Shown here: positions 7,321 through 14,897 of the stretch, piece by piece
Numbering within the stretch: position 1 is the first letter of the stretch
Layout: every line of letters starts with the position of its first letter
Source of the DNA: DATBJJ01 sp036556425
GTDB lineage: Bacteria; Acidobacteriota; Vicinamibacteria; Vicinamibacterales; 2-12-FULL-66-21
NCBI GenBank assembly: GCA_036556425.1
Contig: DATBJJ010000048.1
Location: 79,872 to 143,871 of the forward strand
Length of the DNA stretch: 64,000 nucleotides
Reading direction: 5' to 3'
Notes under the pieces: generated by a model
The model's database searches: none
Told to the model about the DNA's origin: nothing
Seen by the model: only the letters and a program-made list of their open reading frames with translations
Program-made: the position numbers and the translations under genes

Positions 7321-8850
7321 ATGATCGAGAACGTCCCCGAGAATCCGCTCAACGATGGGCTTCGGTTGGAGCCCGCGCCGGGACCGACGACGCTCGTGAT
7401 CTTCGGCGCATCCGGAGATCTCGCACGCCGCAAGCTGTTGCCCGCGATCTACAACCTCTCGCGGCGCGGACGGCTTCCCGCGCACTTCGCCGTGATTGGC
7501 GTCGCCCGCACCGAGATGGACGACGAGGCGTTCAGACGTCAGTTCCGCGCGAGCCTCCAGGAGTTCGCTGGGCTCGGCAAGGAGCAAGACCAAGTCGCGG
7601 AATCGCTCGCGAGCCGGATGTTCTACATCAGCGGCGAGATGGATACGCCCGCGCTCTACGAGCGGCTGAACGCGAAGCTCGATGAAGCCGATGGCCTCGA
7701 AGGCGTGTTGTTCTACCTCGCCATTCCGCCATCGGCGTATGCGCCGGTCGTCGAGGGATTGGGCGCCGCAGGTCTCTCGCGAGCGCCGGCGCCGCGATGG
7801 CGGCGCGTCATCGTCGAGAAGCCGTTCGGCGTGGATCTGACGAGCGCGCGCGCGCTGAACCATCTCGCGCACCAGCATTTCGACGAAGAGCAGATCTATC
7901 GAATCGATCACTACCTCGGCAAGGAAACCGTGCAGAACCTGCTCGTATTCAGGTTCGGCAACGGCATGTTCGAGCCGGTGTGGAATCGGCGCTACATCGA
8001 TCACGTGCAAATCACCGCGGCCGAGACGGTCGGCGTCGAGCACCGGGCCGCGTACTACGAGGGCGCCGGCGCGCTGCGCGACATGGTGCAGAACCATCTG
8101 ATGCAGGTGCTGTCGCTCGTCGCGATGGAGCCGCCCATCGCGTTCACGGCGGAAAGCGTCCGCGATCGAAAGATGGACGCGCTGCTCGCCATTCAACCGC
8201 TCGTCGTCGACGGCGACGCGCGAGGCGTCGTCAGAGCGCAGTACCGCGAAGGTTGGGTGAACGGCGTCGAGGTGCCCGCGTATCGAACCGAGAAAGGCGT
8301 CGATCCGAAGTCGACGACGGAGACGTTCGTCGCCGCGCGCCTGAGTCTCGACAACTGGCGATGGGCCGGCGTTCCGTTCTACGTTCGAACGGCAAAGCGC
8401 CTGCCGAAGCGCACGACCGAGATCGCGATTCAGTTCAAGCGCCCGCCGCTCGAGATCTTCCGGCGCGCGAGTCAGTCTCCGGTTCAACCAGACCTGCTGA
8501 TTGTGAACGTCCAGCCGGACGAAGGGATCTCGCTGCGATTCGAGGCAAAACTTCCGGGCACTCGAATGCAGATCGCGCCGGTGATGATGAATTTCCGGTA
8601 TGGGACGACGTTCGGGGGTGAAGTCCCCGAGGCGTACGAAACGCTCCTGCTGGACGCGATGCTCGGAGACGCGACGCTCTTCGCTCGGCACGATTTCGTC
8701 GAGGCGTCGTGGGCGTTGATCACGCCCGTGCTCGAGGCATGGAAGCGGCTCGACGAGGCTGCGCTGCCGGCGTATGAAGCCGGCGAGTGGGGGCCGCCCA
8801 AGGCCGACGAGCTGATCGAGCGCGATCATCGGCGATGGAGGACGTTGTGA
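7321..8850 (+). CDS. zwf: Glucose-6-phosphate 1-dehydrogenase
   Basis: A full-length enzyme of 509 residues that oxidises glucose 6-phosphate to 6-phosphogluconolactone and reduces NADP+, the entry step of the oxidative pentose-phosphate pathway. The dinucleotide site is GASGDLARRKLLP (29-41). EKPFG (166-170) and the active-site block RIDHYLGKE (194-202) are intact. The ATG at 7321 gives the usual N-terminus. A TATGAT sequence at 7306-7311 could be a -10 box 9 bases before the start, but I see no matching -35. The next gene, opcA, begins inside the stop codon of this one, and OpcA is known to activate this enzyme by assembling its oligomer. The cytoplasmic pair forms a functional unit. Confidence 0.96.
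   Translation: MIENVPENPLNDGLRLEPAPGPTTLVIFGASGDLARRKLLPAIYNLSRRGRLPAHFAVIGVARTEMDDEAFRRQFRASLQEFAGLGKEQDQVAESLASRMFYISGEMDTPALYERLNAKLDEADGLEGVLFYLAIPPSAYAPVVEGLGAAGLSRAPAPRWRRVIVEKPFGVDLTSARALNHLAHQHFDEEQIYRIDHYLGKETVQNLLVFRFGNGMFEPVWNRRYIDHVQITAAETVGVEHRAAYYEGAGALRDMVQNHLMQVLSLVAMEPPIAFTAESVRDRKMDALLAIQPLVVDGDARGVVRAQYREGWVNGVEVPAYRTEKGVDPKSTTETFVAARLSLDNWRWAGVPFYVRTAKRLPKRTTEIAIQFKRPPLEIFRRASQSPVQPDLLIVNVQPDEGISLRFEAKLPGTRMQIAPVMMNFRYGTTFGGEVPEAYETLLLDAMLGDATLFARHDFVEASWALITPVLEAWKRLDEAALPAYEAGEWGPPKADELIERDHRRWRTL
8837..8841 (+). promoter_or_regulatory. Ribosome binding site that sets the opcA start
   Basis: GGAGG lies inside the 3' end of zwf, 5 bases before the GTG at 8847. It favours that GTG over the in-frame ATG at 8835, which has no such sequence in front of it. 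Confidence 0.7.
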
Positions 8851-9797
8851 GCACGCCCGTTCCTGAATTGCTGCCTGGCGACGAAGTCCCGTTCGCGAAG
8901 ATCTCGGGAGCGATGACGCGCGGCTTGTGCCTCGACGCCGGCGCGATGCGGGCGCTCGTCGCGACGGTCGTTGCGGTCGGACCGGTCGACAGGCTGACGG
9001 ACGCGGTGGAAACGCTCCAGCGTCTCGGGGACGCGGGCACGGTGCGCGGGATCCTCATTTCCGAAGGAAACAATCCGGCGCCTCCCGCGCGCGTTGCCGG
9101 CAACACGGTTTCGCTCGAAGGACTCAAGGCGCCGTATGTCAACAACGCCGTCGCGGCGCTGCGGTTGTCGAGCCTGCCGACGCTCCTCTGGTGGCGCGGC
9201 GGCCGTCTGGATACGCTCGACGCGCTCGCGGATCTCGCGGACCGCGTCGTCCTCGACGAGGAAGAACCGTTTGCGGCGTGGCGCCGCGCGACCGAGCTCG
9301 TCGACACGAGCGCGTTCAGCGATCTGCGGTGGACCCGCCTGACGCAGTGGCGGGCCCTGATGGCGCACTTCTTCGACATCCCCGAAGTCAGAGCAGCGGC
9401 ACCAGATTTCACACATCTCGAGATCGACGCCACCGATCGCGCGTCGGCGACGTTGTTCGCCGCGTGGCTGACCTCGTCCATAAAGTTCACCAAGGCACTC
9501 GCTGTCGAGATCGTTCGCGACGATGACAGATTGCGTGGGTTCGACTCCCCGATCCGGGCCATTCGACTGGGCGACCGCGAGCAGGAGCTGCGGCTGCGAT
9601 TAGCCGGCACTCGCACGTGTGTCGAGGCCGCGGTCTCGGTCCGGGGCCATCGCAGCGCGTCGCGCATCGTCTCCCTGGGCGACGAGAGTCCGGCAGGCTT
9701 GCTGACCGCCGAGCTGAGAATCCGGGCGCGGGACCTCGCGTTCGAACGCGCGATCCGCGCGATCACCCCCGCCGAAGGTCAACCGCCCACCCGCTGA
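8847..9797 (+). CDS. opcA: Glucose-6-phosphate dehydrogenase assembly protein OpcA
   Basis: A 316-residue OpcA-family protein beginning at a GTG that overlaps the zwf stop (GTGA). The middle region has the family pattern of a substrate-less glycosyl-like fold (LPTLLWWRGG, VVLDEEE), and the later block FTHLEIDATDRASATLFAAW is typical. OpcA binds glucose-6-phosphate dehydrogenase and promotes the active oligomer; in cyanobacteria this step is redox-controlled. It has no catalytic residues of its own. An in-frame ATG at 8835 would add four residues, but a GGAGG sits right for the GTG. OpcA is best known from Cyanobacteria and Actinobacteria, so its presence with zwf in this genome is a minor phylogenetic oddity. 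Confidence 0.87.
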   Translation: MSTPVPELLPGDEVPFAKISGAMTRGLCLDAGAMRALVATVVAVGPVDRLTDAVETLQRLGDAGTVRGILISEGNNPAPPARVAGNTVSLEGLKAPYVNNAVAALRLSSLPTLLWWRGGRLDTLDALADLADRVVLDEEEPFAAWRRATELVDTSAFSDLRWTRLTQWRALMAHFFDIPEVRAAAPDFTHLEIDATDRASATLFAAWLTSSIKFTKALAVEIVRDDDRLRGFDSPIRAIRLGDREQELRLRLAGTRTCVEAAVSVRGHRSASRIVSLGDESPAGLLTAELRIRARDLAFERAIRAITPAEGQPPTR

Positions 9798-9829
9798 CAC
9801 CTCTGCATTAGGTTCATTCACTGGATGGG

Positions 9830-9853
9830 CCGGACCGCTCCAATGGTCCGGCT
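9830..9853. repeat. REP-like hairpin after opcA
   Basis: GCCGGACC (9830-9837) and GGTCCGGC (9846-9853) form a perfect 8-bp stem with an 8-base loop, 33 bases after the opcA stop. The same arms recur around a TTTA loop at 42475-42493, so this may be a dispersed palindromic repeat as well as an mRNA 3'-end hairpin. The rest of the gap 9798-9959 shows nothing else I can support. Confidence 0.5.
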
Positions 9854-9959
9854 AGTAGGCGCCGTTCTCGCACACGCGAAGCTGGCCATTGTCTTGCACT
9901 CGGCGGACTTGCTTTCCCGGCGGGCCTCGCCTCCCCGGCGACTCACTCGGAGCCCAAAC

Positions 9960-10217
9960 ATGACGACGTGCAGCGATGTGATGAAGCGAGAACCTGTGTA
10001 CTGCGCGCCCGAGGATCCGGTGACGCTCGCCGCCGACCTGATGCGGCGGCACGCGGTCGCTTCGCTTCCGGTCGTCGACGCCCGCACCGGGCAGTTGGTG
10101 GGGGTCGTCACCGATCGGGACCTGGTGCTGAAGATCGTCGTGGGAAACTGCGACGCGGCGCGAGCGACGGTGCAAGACGCGATGACCGTGAACGCGGCGG
10201 ATTCGCGCGCCAAATGA
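9960..10217 (+). CDS. Short CBS-domain protein (one complete CBS motif)
   Basis: An 85-residue protein. It has one complete CBS motif (CSDVMKREPVYCAPEDPVTL to GVVTDRDLVLKIV), a module that usually binds adenine nucleotides when paired. A second motif begins (VQDAMTVNAAD) and is cut at once by the stop codon, so the usual tandem pair is missing. It could work as a homodimer or be a shortened relic. The ATG at 9960 is chosen because the 45 codons upstream show no domain; a GGAG lies just before it. It precedes gvpJ by 51 bases, which include a candidate gvp promoter, so it is probably not needed to read the gas-vesicle genes. Any role in energy sensing for flotation is speculation. Confidence 0.65.
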   Translation: MTTCSDVMKREPVYCAPEDPVTLAADLMRRHAVASLPVVDARTGQLVGVVTDRDLVLKIVVGNCDAARATVQDAMTVNAADSRAK

Positions 10218-10230
10218 GGGCCGCGCCGGA

Positions 10231-10259
10231 TTGCCCGTGCCTGGAGCGTAGGTTATAGT
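10231..10259 (+). promoter_or_regulatory. Candidate promoter of the gas-vesicle operon
   Basis: TTGCCC (10231-10236), a 17-base spacer and TATAGT (10254-10259). The gvpJ ATG at 10269 follows after 9 bases and has no Shine-Dalgarno, so the transcript would have a leader of only about 2-4 bases. Confidence 0.45.
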
Positions 10260-10268
10260 CGCTGGCGC

Positions 10269-10604
10269 ATGGCCTTCGACCTTCCCGCGCATCATCGTGC
10301 CACCGGCCTTGTCGACGTCCTGGACCGGGTACTCGACAAGGGCCTCGTCGTGGCGGGCGATATCAAGGTATCGCTGGCCGAAGTGGAGCTGCTCACCATC
10401 CGAATCCGGCTCCTGATCTGTTCGCTCGACAAGGCGCAGGAGATCGGGTTGGACTGGTGGCGATACGACCGCGATCTGTCGCCGGGGCGCGCGCCGCGCG
10501 CCCTCGCGGAGCACGAAGATCTCCGCGCGCAGATTCGCGAGCTGGAGCGCAAGATGGAGGTCCTGACGGCGGCGCCGCAGACGCGGCGCCGGAGGCGCGC
10601 GTAG
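10269..10604 (+). CDS. gvpJ: Gas vesicle protein GvpJ (minor shell protein)
   Basis: A 111-residue member of the GvpA/J family. The core VDVLDRVLDKGLVVAGDIKV and the J-type segment VELLTIRIRLL followed by KAQEIGLDWW match GvpJ rather than the main shell protein GvpA, which has DAWxRVSLVGI at the same place. A charged helical tail (LRAQIRELERKMEVL) and a short arginine run end the protein. GvpJ is a minor shell component needed for nucleation of vesicles in the systems studied. It opens the gvp run, 51 bases ahead of gvpA. The ATG at 10269 is the only fitting start and has no ribosome binding site, which agrees with the nearly leaderless promoter just upstream. Confidence 0.9.
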   Translation: MAFDLPAHHRATGLVDVLDRVLDKGLVVAGDIKVSLAEVELLTIRIRLLICSLDKAQEIGLDWWRYDRDLSPGRAPRALAEHEDLRAQIRELERKMEVLTAAPQTRRRRRA

Positions 10605-10655
10605 GCTCAGTCCGGCGGCATCGACCGGAGCATTCCAGGCGATGAGGAGCGCAGA

Positions 10656-11012
10656 ATGGCTGTAGAACGGGCGGCAGGCGGAACAAGTCTCATCGACGTT
10701 CTCGATCGTGTGCTGGATAAAGGCATCGTGATCGATGCCTGGGTGCGCGTGTCGCTCGTCGGGATCGACCTCATCACCGTCGAGGCGCGCGTCGTCGTCG
10801 CGTCGATCGACACCTATCTGAAATACTCCGAAGCGGTCGGGTCGGTCGCGCCTGCGAGCCGGCCGCAGGCCGAGCTCGCGCAGAACGTGTTCGCGGAAAA
10901 CGCGGCGCTGCGCGCCGAGCTCGCCGCCGCCAAGAGCAGCCGCGCGGTGGAGGCCGTTTCCAAAACCAAGGCGGCTCGCGTCGTGGCGCGACGCCGCAGG
11001 TCGGAGAGCTGA
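10656..11012 (+). CDS. gvpA: Gas vesicle structural protein GvpA
   Basis: A 118-residue protein whose first 70 residues are a clear GvpA: LIDVLDRVLDKGIVIDAWVR, then VSLVGIDLITVEARVVVASI and DTYLKYSEAVG. GvpA is the main ribbed-shell protein that polymerises into the hollow, gas-permeable vesicle wall. The family is usually 65-85 residues; here a 45-residue Ala/Arg/Lys-rich tail (AENAALRAELAAAKSSR) is added, possibly a coiled coil on the outer surface. The ATG at 10656 follows GAGGAG at a good distance. It is 13 bases before the histidine kinase start, so kinase and shell protein probably share an mRNA. Only one gvpA copy is present. Confidence 0.93.
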   Translation: MAVERAAGGTSLIDVLDRVLDKGIVIDAWVRVSLVGIDLITVEARVVVASIDTYLKYSEAVGSVAPASRPQAELAQNVFAENAALRAELAAAKSSRAVEAVSKTKAARVVARRRRSES

Positions 11013-11025
11013 GGGAGACTGACCC

Positions 11026-13161
11026 TTGCACGGCTCTGCAGGGTCCGTCGTTCCACTGGCCGGCGTCGATCCGTCGGCAATCGAAGCAAAGCTCGCACTC
11101 GTCGAGCTCTTGCTCGGAAGCGGCGACCTGCAGGTGTCGGCGCGGCACGGCGTCGACTGGTTGGCGCAGACCGCCCGGATCCATCAAATCATCGTCGCCG
11201 TCGTCGATCCCGCCAGCCCCAATCTCCTCCTGATTGCCGATCGCGGCATGTCCGCGGCCGCGCTCGCCGACTTCGTTGTCGGGCGCGACGACGCGCGGCA
11301 TCCGTTGATGCAGGCGATGCGGCGTCTCGAGCCGACGCTTTTCAGCGCCGCGTCGGAATCACGCACGCCGCTCGACGGCACGGGCTTTCACGCGGTGCCG
11401 ATGCGCACCGACGAGGACGGCGATCCCGTCGGCGTGCTGCTGGTCGTCACGGACTCCGCGCAGGTTCATCCGGATGTGTTGTGGCTCGCGCGGCAGCTCG
11501 CGAAGCACGTGTCGCGAGTGTTCATGCGTCCGACCGCCATCGAAGCGGGATTCGGCCAGGAGCGAATGCTCCTGTACAGCATCATCAACGCGGTGACGGA
11601 TCCGATTCTCCTGACGGATACCGAAGGGAAGTTGATGATCGCGAACACGCACGCCGAGAAGCTGTTCGCGGCGCCTGAAGAGGCGAGCGAGGGCTGGCGG
11701 CGCGCCGTGGCCCTCAACAACATGCTCTTCTCGGCGGCGCTCTCGACGAGCGCGGTGGCGCACACCGACATGTCGCGGCGGGAGCTGCTGCTGGTCGATC
11801 CGCTCGAAGGATCGGATCTGTTGTTCGAGCTGCTCAGCTCACGCGCGAAGGACGAGCGTCAAGGCACGTACGTCGTCTCGATTCTGCGCAACATCACCGA
11901 TCTCGCGCGCGCGCGCGAAGAGATCGAGGAGAGCTATCGCACGCTCCGCGTCGCGCAAGCGGAGGTGCGCGACGAGCGCCATCGCCTGGAGCTCATCATC
12001 GATTCGGTTCCGGATCCGATCCTCGTCACCGATCCGGAAGGGGACATCGTGCTGCTGAACGAGCCGGCCGAGCGGCTCTTCAGCGTGCCCGCGACGGCGG
12101 CCGATTCGGCGCAGCGCAGCGTTCGCGCGAACGGCGCGAACCTGACGTCGTTCGTCTCCAACGTGCTCACGCGAACGGGCGAGCAGCGGTATCGCGGCGA
12201 GATTCAGTTGACCGATCCATTCAGCCAGCGGGCGCTTCCCGTCGAAGCGCTGGCCGGGACGATCCTCTCGGAGCAGGGCGAGCTCGTCTGGGTGGTCACG
12301 ATCCTCCACGATCTGACGGAGGCGCTCGAAAAGGAAGGGCTGTACGAGCGGCTGAAGCACGTGTCGGTCGAACTCGAGCGGAAGGTTCAGGAAGCGACCG
12401 CGGAACTCGCGCAGCAGAACGAGCTGCTCCGGCGACAGCACATCGAGCTCGAGCAGGCGTCCGCGCTCAAATCGCAGTTCCTCGCGAACATCTCGCACGA
12501 GTTCCGCACGCCGCTGAACGCGATTCTGGGATACACGCACATGCTGCTGTTCGGCGTCACCGGCGCCGTGACCGATCCGCAGCGCAAGAGCCTCACGCGC
12601 ATCGACTCGAACTCGCGGCATCTGCTCGCGCTCATCAACGACATCCTCGACATCACGCGGATCGAAGCGGGCCGCATGCCGCTCAACGTCACGCGCTTCC
12701 GGATCGCGGATCTCGTCGACGAAGTGATGTCGGAGCTCGAGCCGATCATCCGCCGATCGAACCTCGCCGTGAACACGCGGATGCGCAGCTCGATCGCGCA
12801 CGTGAAAACGGATCGGCAGAAGGTGAAGCAGATCGTGTTGAATCTTCTGAGCAACGCGCTGAAGTTCACGCCGACCGGGTCGGTGACGATCTCGTCGGCG
12901 TTCGATCAGAGGGCCCACGCGGTCTGCATCGCCGTGCGCGACACGGGCGTGGGGATTCCGGCCGAATCGCACACGAAGATCTTCGAGGATTTCCGTCAGC
13001 TCGACGATTCCCCGGCGCGGGGCTACGGCGGCACCGGATTGGGGTTGTCAATCTGCCGCCGGCTGGCGCAGATGCTGGGCGGTACGATAGATCTCGTCAG
13101 CAAAGTTGGAGAGGGGTCGACGTTCACGCTGAGGCTGCCCTTGCGGGCACGCCGCCGCTAG
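11026..13161 (+). CDS. Cytosolic GAF/PAS sensor histidine kinase within the gvp cluster
   Basis: A 711-residue kinase with no membrane segment. Order of parts: a GAF-like domain (about 15-170), a PAS-like domain (about 178-295), a short coil, a second PAS (about 318-435), a long coiled coil (440-482), the dimerisation/phosphoacceptor helix with H491 in FLANISHEFRTPLNAILGY, and an ATPase domain with N610 (LNLLSNALKFTP), DTGVGIP (639-645) and GYGGTGLGLS (667-676). All catalytic boxes are intact. The start is a TTG at 11026 preceded by GGGAG. It sits between gvpA and the response regulator gene that follows 10 bases later. Inference: it senses a cytoplasmic signal and tunes gas-vesicle formation or a linked behaviour. 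No receiver domain is fused. Confidence 0.9.
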   Translation: MHGSAGSVVPLAGVDPSAIEAKLALVELLLGSGDLQVSARHGVDWLAQTARIHQIIVAVVDPASPNLLLIADRGMSAAALADFVVGRDDARHPLMQAMRRLEPTLFSAASESRTPLDGTGFHAVPMRTDEDGDPVGVLLVVTDSAQVHPDVLWLARQLAKHVSRVFMRPTAIEAGFGQERMLLYSIINAVTDPILLTDTEGKLMIANTHAEKLFAAPEEASEGWRRAVALNNMLFSAALSTSAVAHTDMSRRELLLVDPLEGSDLLFELLSSRAKDERQGTYVVSILRNITDLARAREEIEESYRTLRVAQAEVRDERHRLELIIDSVPDPILVTDPEGDIVLLNEPAERLFSVPATAADSAQRSVRANGANLTSFVSNVLTRTGEQRYRGEIQLTDPFSQRALPVEALAGTILSEQGELVWVVTILHDLTEALEKEGLYERLKHVSVELERKVQEATAELAQQNELLRRQHIELEQASALKSQFLANISHEFRTPLNAILGYTHMLLFGVTGAVTDPQRKSLTRIDSNSRHLLALINDILDITRIEAGRMPLNVTRFRIADLVDEVMSELEPIIRRSNLAVNTRMRSSIAHVKTDRQKVKQIVLNLLSNALKFTPTGSVTISSAFDQRAHAVCIAVRDTGVGIPAESHTKIFEDFRQLDDSPARGYGGTGLGLSICRRLAQMLGGTIDLVSKVGEGSTFTLRLPLRARRR

Positions 13162-13171
13162 TCGCACAGCC

Positions 13172-13615
13172 ATGGTGGAATCTTCAAACCCGCTCGTGCT
13201 CGTCGTCGAGGATTATCAGGACGCGCGCGAGATGTACGCCGCGTACCTGCAGTTCTCCGGATATCGCGTGGCCGAGGCCGCCAACGGCCTCGAGGCGCTC
13301 GAGAAGACGCGGGAGCTGATGCCAGACATCATCTTGATGGATCTCGCGCTGCCGAAGATGGACGGATGGGAGGCCACGCGGCGACTGAAGGCGGACGAAC
13401 GGACGCGGCACATTCCGATTGTCGCGCTCACCGGGCACGCGCTCGCGGGCCATGCGGAAGGCGCCCGTCAAGCGGGCTGCGATGCGTTCGTCACCAAACC
13501 GTGTCTTCCCGACGCGCTCGTAACCGAAATCCAGCGTATGCTATCGGTCCGTCGCGGTGAACAGACGACCGCCCGGAGGGCGCCCCGCGCATCAGGCCGA
13601 ACCAAACACTCATAG
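13172..13615 (+). CDS. Single-domain response regulator
   Basis: A 147-residue receiver domain without an output domain. The acidic pocket E13-D14, the phosphorylation site D57 (IILMDLALPKMDG), T87 and K109 (VTKP) are all present. The last 25 residues are basic and unstructured (RRGEQTTARRAPRASGRTK). As a DivK/CheY-type protein it must act by binding a partner rather than DNA. It lies 10 bases after the kinase gene, its likely phosphodonor, and 2 bases before the first gvpF/L gene. That tight spacing ties it to vesicle genes; whether it binds a Gvp protein, a motor or another kinase cannot be read here. Confidence 0.9.
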   Translation: MVESSNPLVLVVEDYQDAREMYAAYLQFSGYRVAEAANGLEALEKTRELMPDIILMDLALPKMDGWEATRRLKADERTRHIPIVALTGHALAGHAEGARQAGCDAFVTKPCLPDALVTEIQRMLSVRRGEQTTARRAPRASGRTKHS

Positions 13616-13617
13616 CC

Positions 13618-14565
13618 ATGCCGAAACCCCGCAAAGGTTCGACGGGCACTTCGACCCGGCGACGGAAACCCAGTCGGTCTCCTTCGTCACAAACGCGCGA
13701 GCGTCAACCACGCTCGGCGCCGGCGGCGCTCGGCCGCGGAAAGCTCGAGCGCGTCCGCATGCCGGCCGCGTCGCGGCGGTCCCGCGCGCTGCAGCCGGCG
13801 TCGACCGATGACGCGAACGAGGGAAAGTACGTCTACTGCATCATCAGGTCGGAGCAGCCGCTGAACTTCGGCCGCCTCGGCATCGGCGCCGAGACGGCGG
13901 AAGTTCACACGATTCATTTCCAGGACATTGCCGCGGTCGTCTCCAACACGCCGATGGTCGTGCAGGATCCCACGCGGGACAACGTCCTCGCGCATCAGCG
14001 CGTGAACGAGACGGTGATGCAGCACCACACCGTCATTCCGATGTCGTTCGGGACCGTGTTCAAAACAGATCACGACATCATGGAGCTTCTGCGATCGGCG
14101 TACGACGCGTTCAGCGACGTCTTGAGCAAGATGCAAGGCAAGGTGGAGTTCGGCCTCAAAGTGCTGTGGGATCGCGATCAGATGATCCGCGAGATCGAAG
14201 AGGAAGAAGAGGACATCCGCCGCCTCAAGGGAGAAATCTCCTCGCAGAAAGGCTCGACGTACTTCGCGCGCATGCAGTACGGACGCTTGATCGACGCGGC
14301 GCTTCAGGGACGTACCGAGCGGTACGTCACGGAGATCTTCCAGGCGCTGCGCGACGTGTCCGTTGCGTCGCGATCGAACAAGCCGATCGGCGATCGCATG
14401 ATCATGAACGCGGCCTTCCTGGTCGCCCGCGACGCCGAGAACGCCTTCGACGCGCGCGTGAAGGATATCGGCCAGCGCTACGACAAGCTGACGTTCAAGT
14501 ACACTGGGCCATGGCCGCCGTACAATTTCGTCAACATCCGTTTGAAGCTCGAGAGGGCGCAGTAG
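13618..14565 (+). CDS. gvpF/L: Gas vesicle protein of the GvpF/GvpL family (copy 1)
   Basis: A 315-residue protein. The family domain spans about 68-312: KYVYCIIRS at its start, HQRVNETVMQHHTVIPMSFG in the middle and the end signature YTGPWPPYNFVNIRL. GvpF/L proteins bind GvpA and its relatives and are thought to chaperone shell growth. A glutamate run with a coiled region (IREIEEEEEDIRRLKGEI) is typical of this group. The first 60 or so residues are an Arg/Ser/Pro-rich tail not normal for the family; a later in-frame ATG at 13759 would remove most of it, but the ATG at 13618 directly follows the regulator gene. This is the longest of three F/L copies. Confidence 0.88.
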   Translation: MPKPRKGSTGTSTRRRKPSRSPSSQTRERQPRSAPAALGRGKLERVRMPAASRRSRALQPASTDDANEGKYVYCIIRSEQPLNFGRLGIGAETAEVHTIHFQDIAAVVSNTPMVVQDPTRDNVLAHQRVNETVMQHHTVIPMSFGTVFKTDHDIMELLRSAYDAFSDVLSKMQGKVEFGLKVLWDRDQMIREIEEEEEDIRRLKGEISSQKGSTYFARMQYGRLIDAALQGRTERYVTEIFQALRDVSVASRSNKPIGDRMIMNAAFLVARDAENAFDARVKDIGQRYDKLTFKYTGPWPPYNFVNIRLKLERAQ

Positions 14566-14571
14566 CGGTTC

Positions 14572-14871
14572 GTGTTCCTGCTTGATTCCCTCCTCATCGG
14601 CGGACTGCGCTTCGTGCTCGACAAGGTCGCGACGGTCGTCGACAGCGAGTTGAACGACGACGGCGCGCTGCGCGAGCAGCTCCTCGCCGCGCAGATGCGC
14701 GTCGATCTCGGCGAGATGAGCCAGGCGGAATTCGAGGCGCTCGAGGCGGACATCCTCGCGCGGCTGCGAGAGATTCGCGAGCGCCAGCAGGGCGCCGACT
14801 CGCCGGCCGAGTCTCCCGAGAACTACCGAGTCACCGGCGTCGAAGCAACCTTCGAAGGCGACGAGCACTGA
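14572..14871 (+). CDS. gvpG: Gas vesicle protein GvpG
   Basis: A 99-residue protein starting at GTG 14572, 6 bases after the GvpF/L gene. It has the GvpG pattern: a hydrophobic amphipathic start (FLLDSLLIGGLRFVLDKV), then a helical region with DLGEMSQAEFEALEADILAR, which matches the family's short coiled coil, and an acidic tail. GvpG is a small accessory protein that works with GvpF/L and GvpA in vesicle assembly. The next F/L gene follows after 26 bases. Length and order (F/L-G-F/L) match gvp operons in Actinobacteria and Firmicutes. Confidence 0.85.
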   Translation: MFLLDSLLIGGLRFVLDKVATVVDSELNDDGALREQLLAAQMRVDLGEMSQAEFEALEADILARLREIRERQQGADSPAESPENYRVTGVEATFEGDEH

Positions 14872-14897
14872 GCCTCCGAACGCCCCCGCGTACTGCC

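Noticed and set aside
11026..13615. Kinase and regulator as one hybrid gene broken by a frameshift
   Set aside because: The kinase ends after its last box with a normal stop, and the regulator has its own ATG and full receiver domain 10 bases later.
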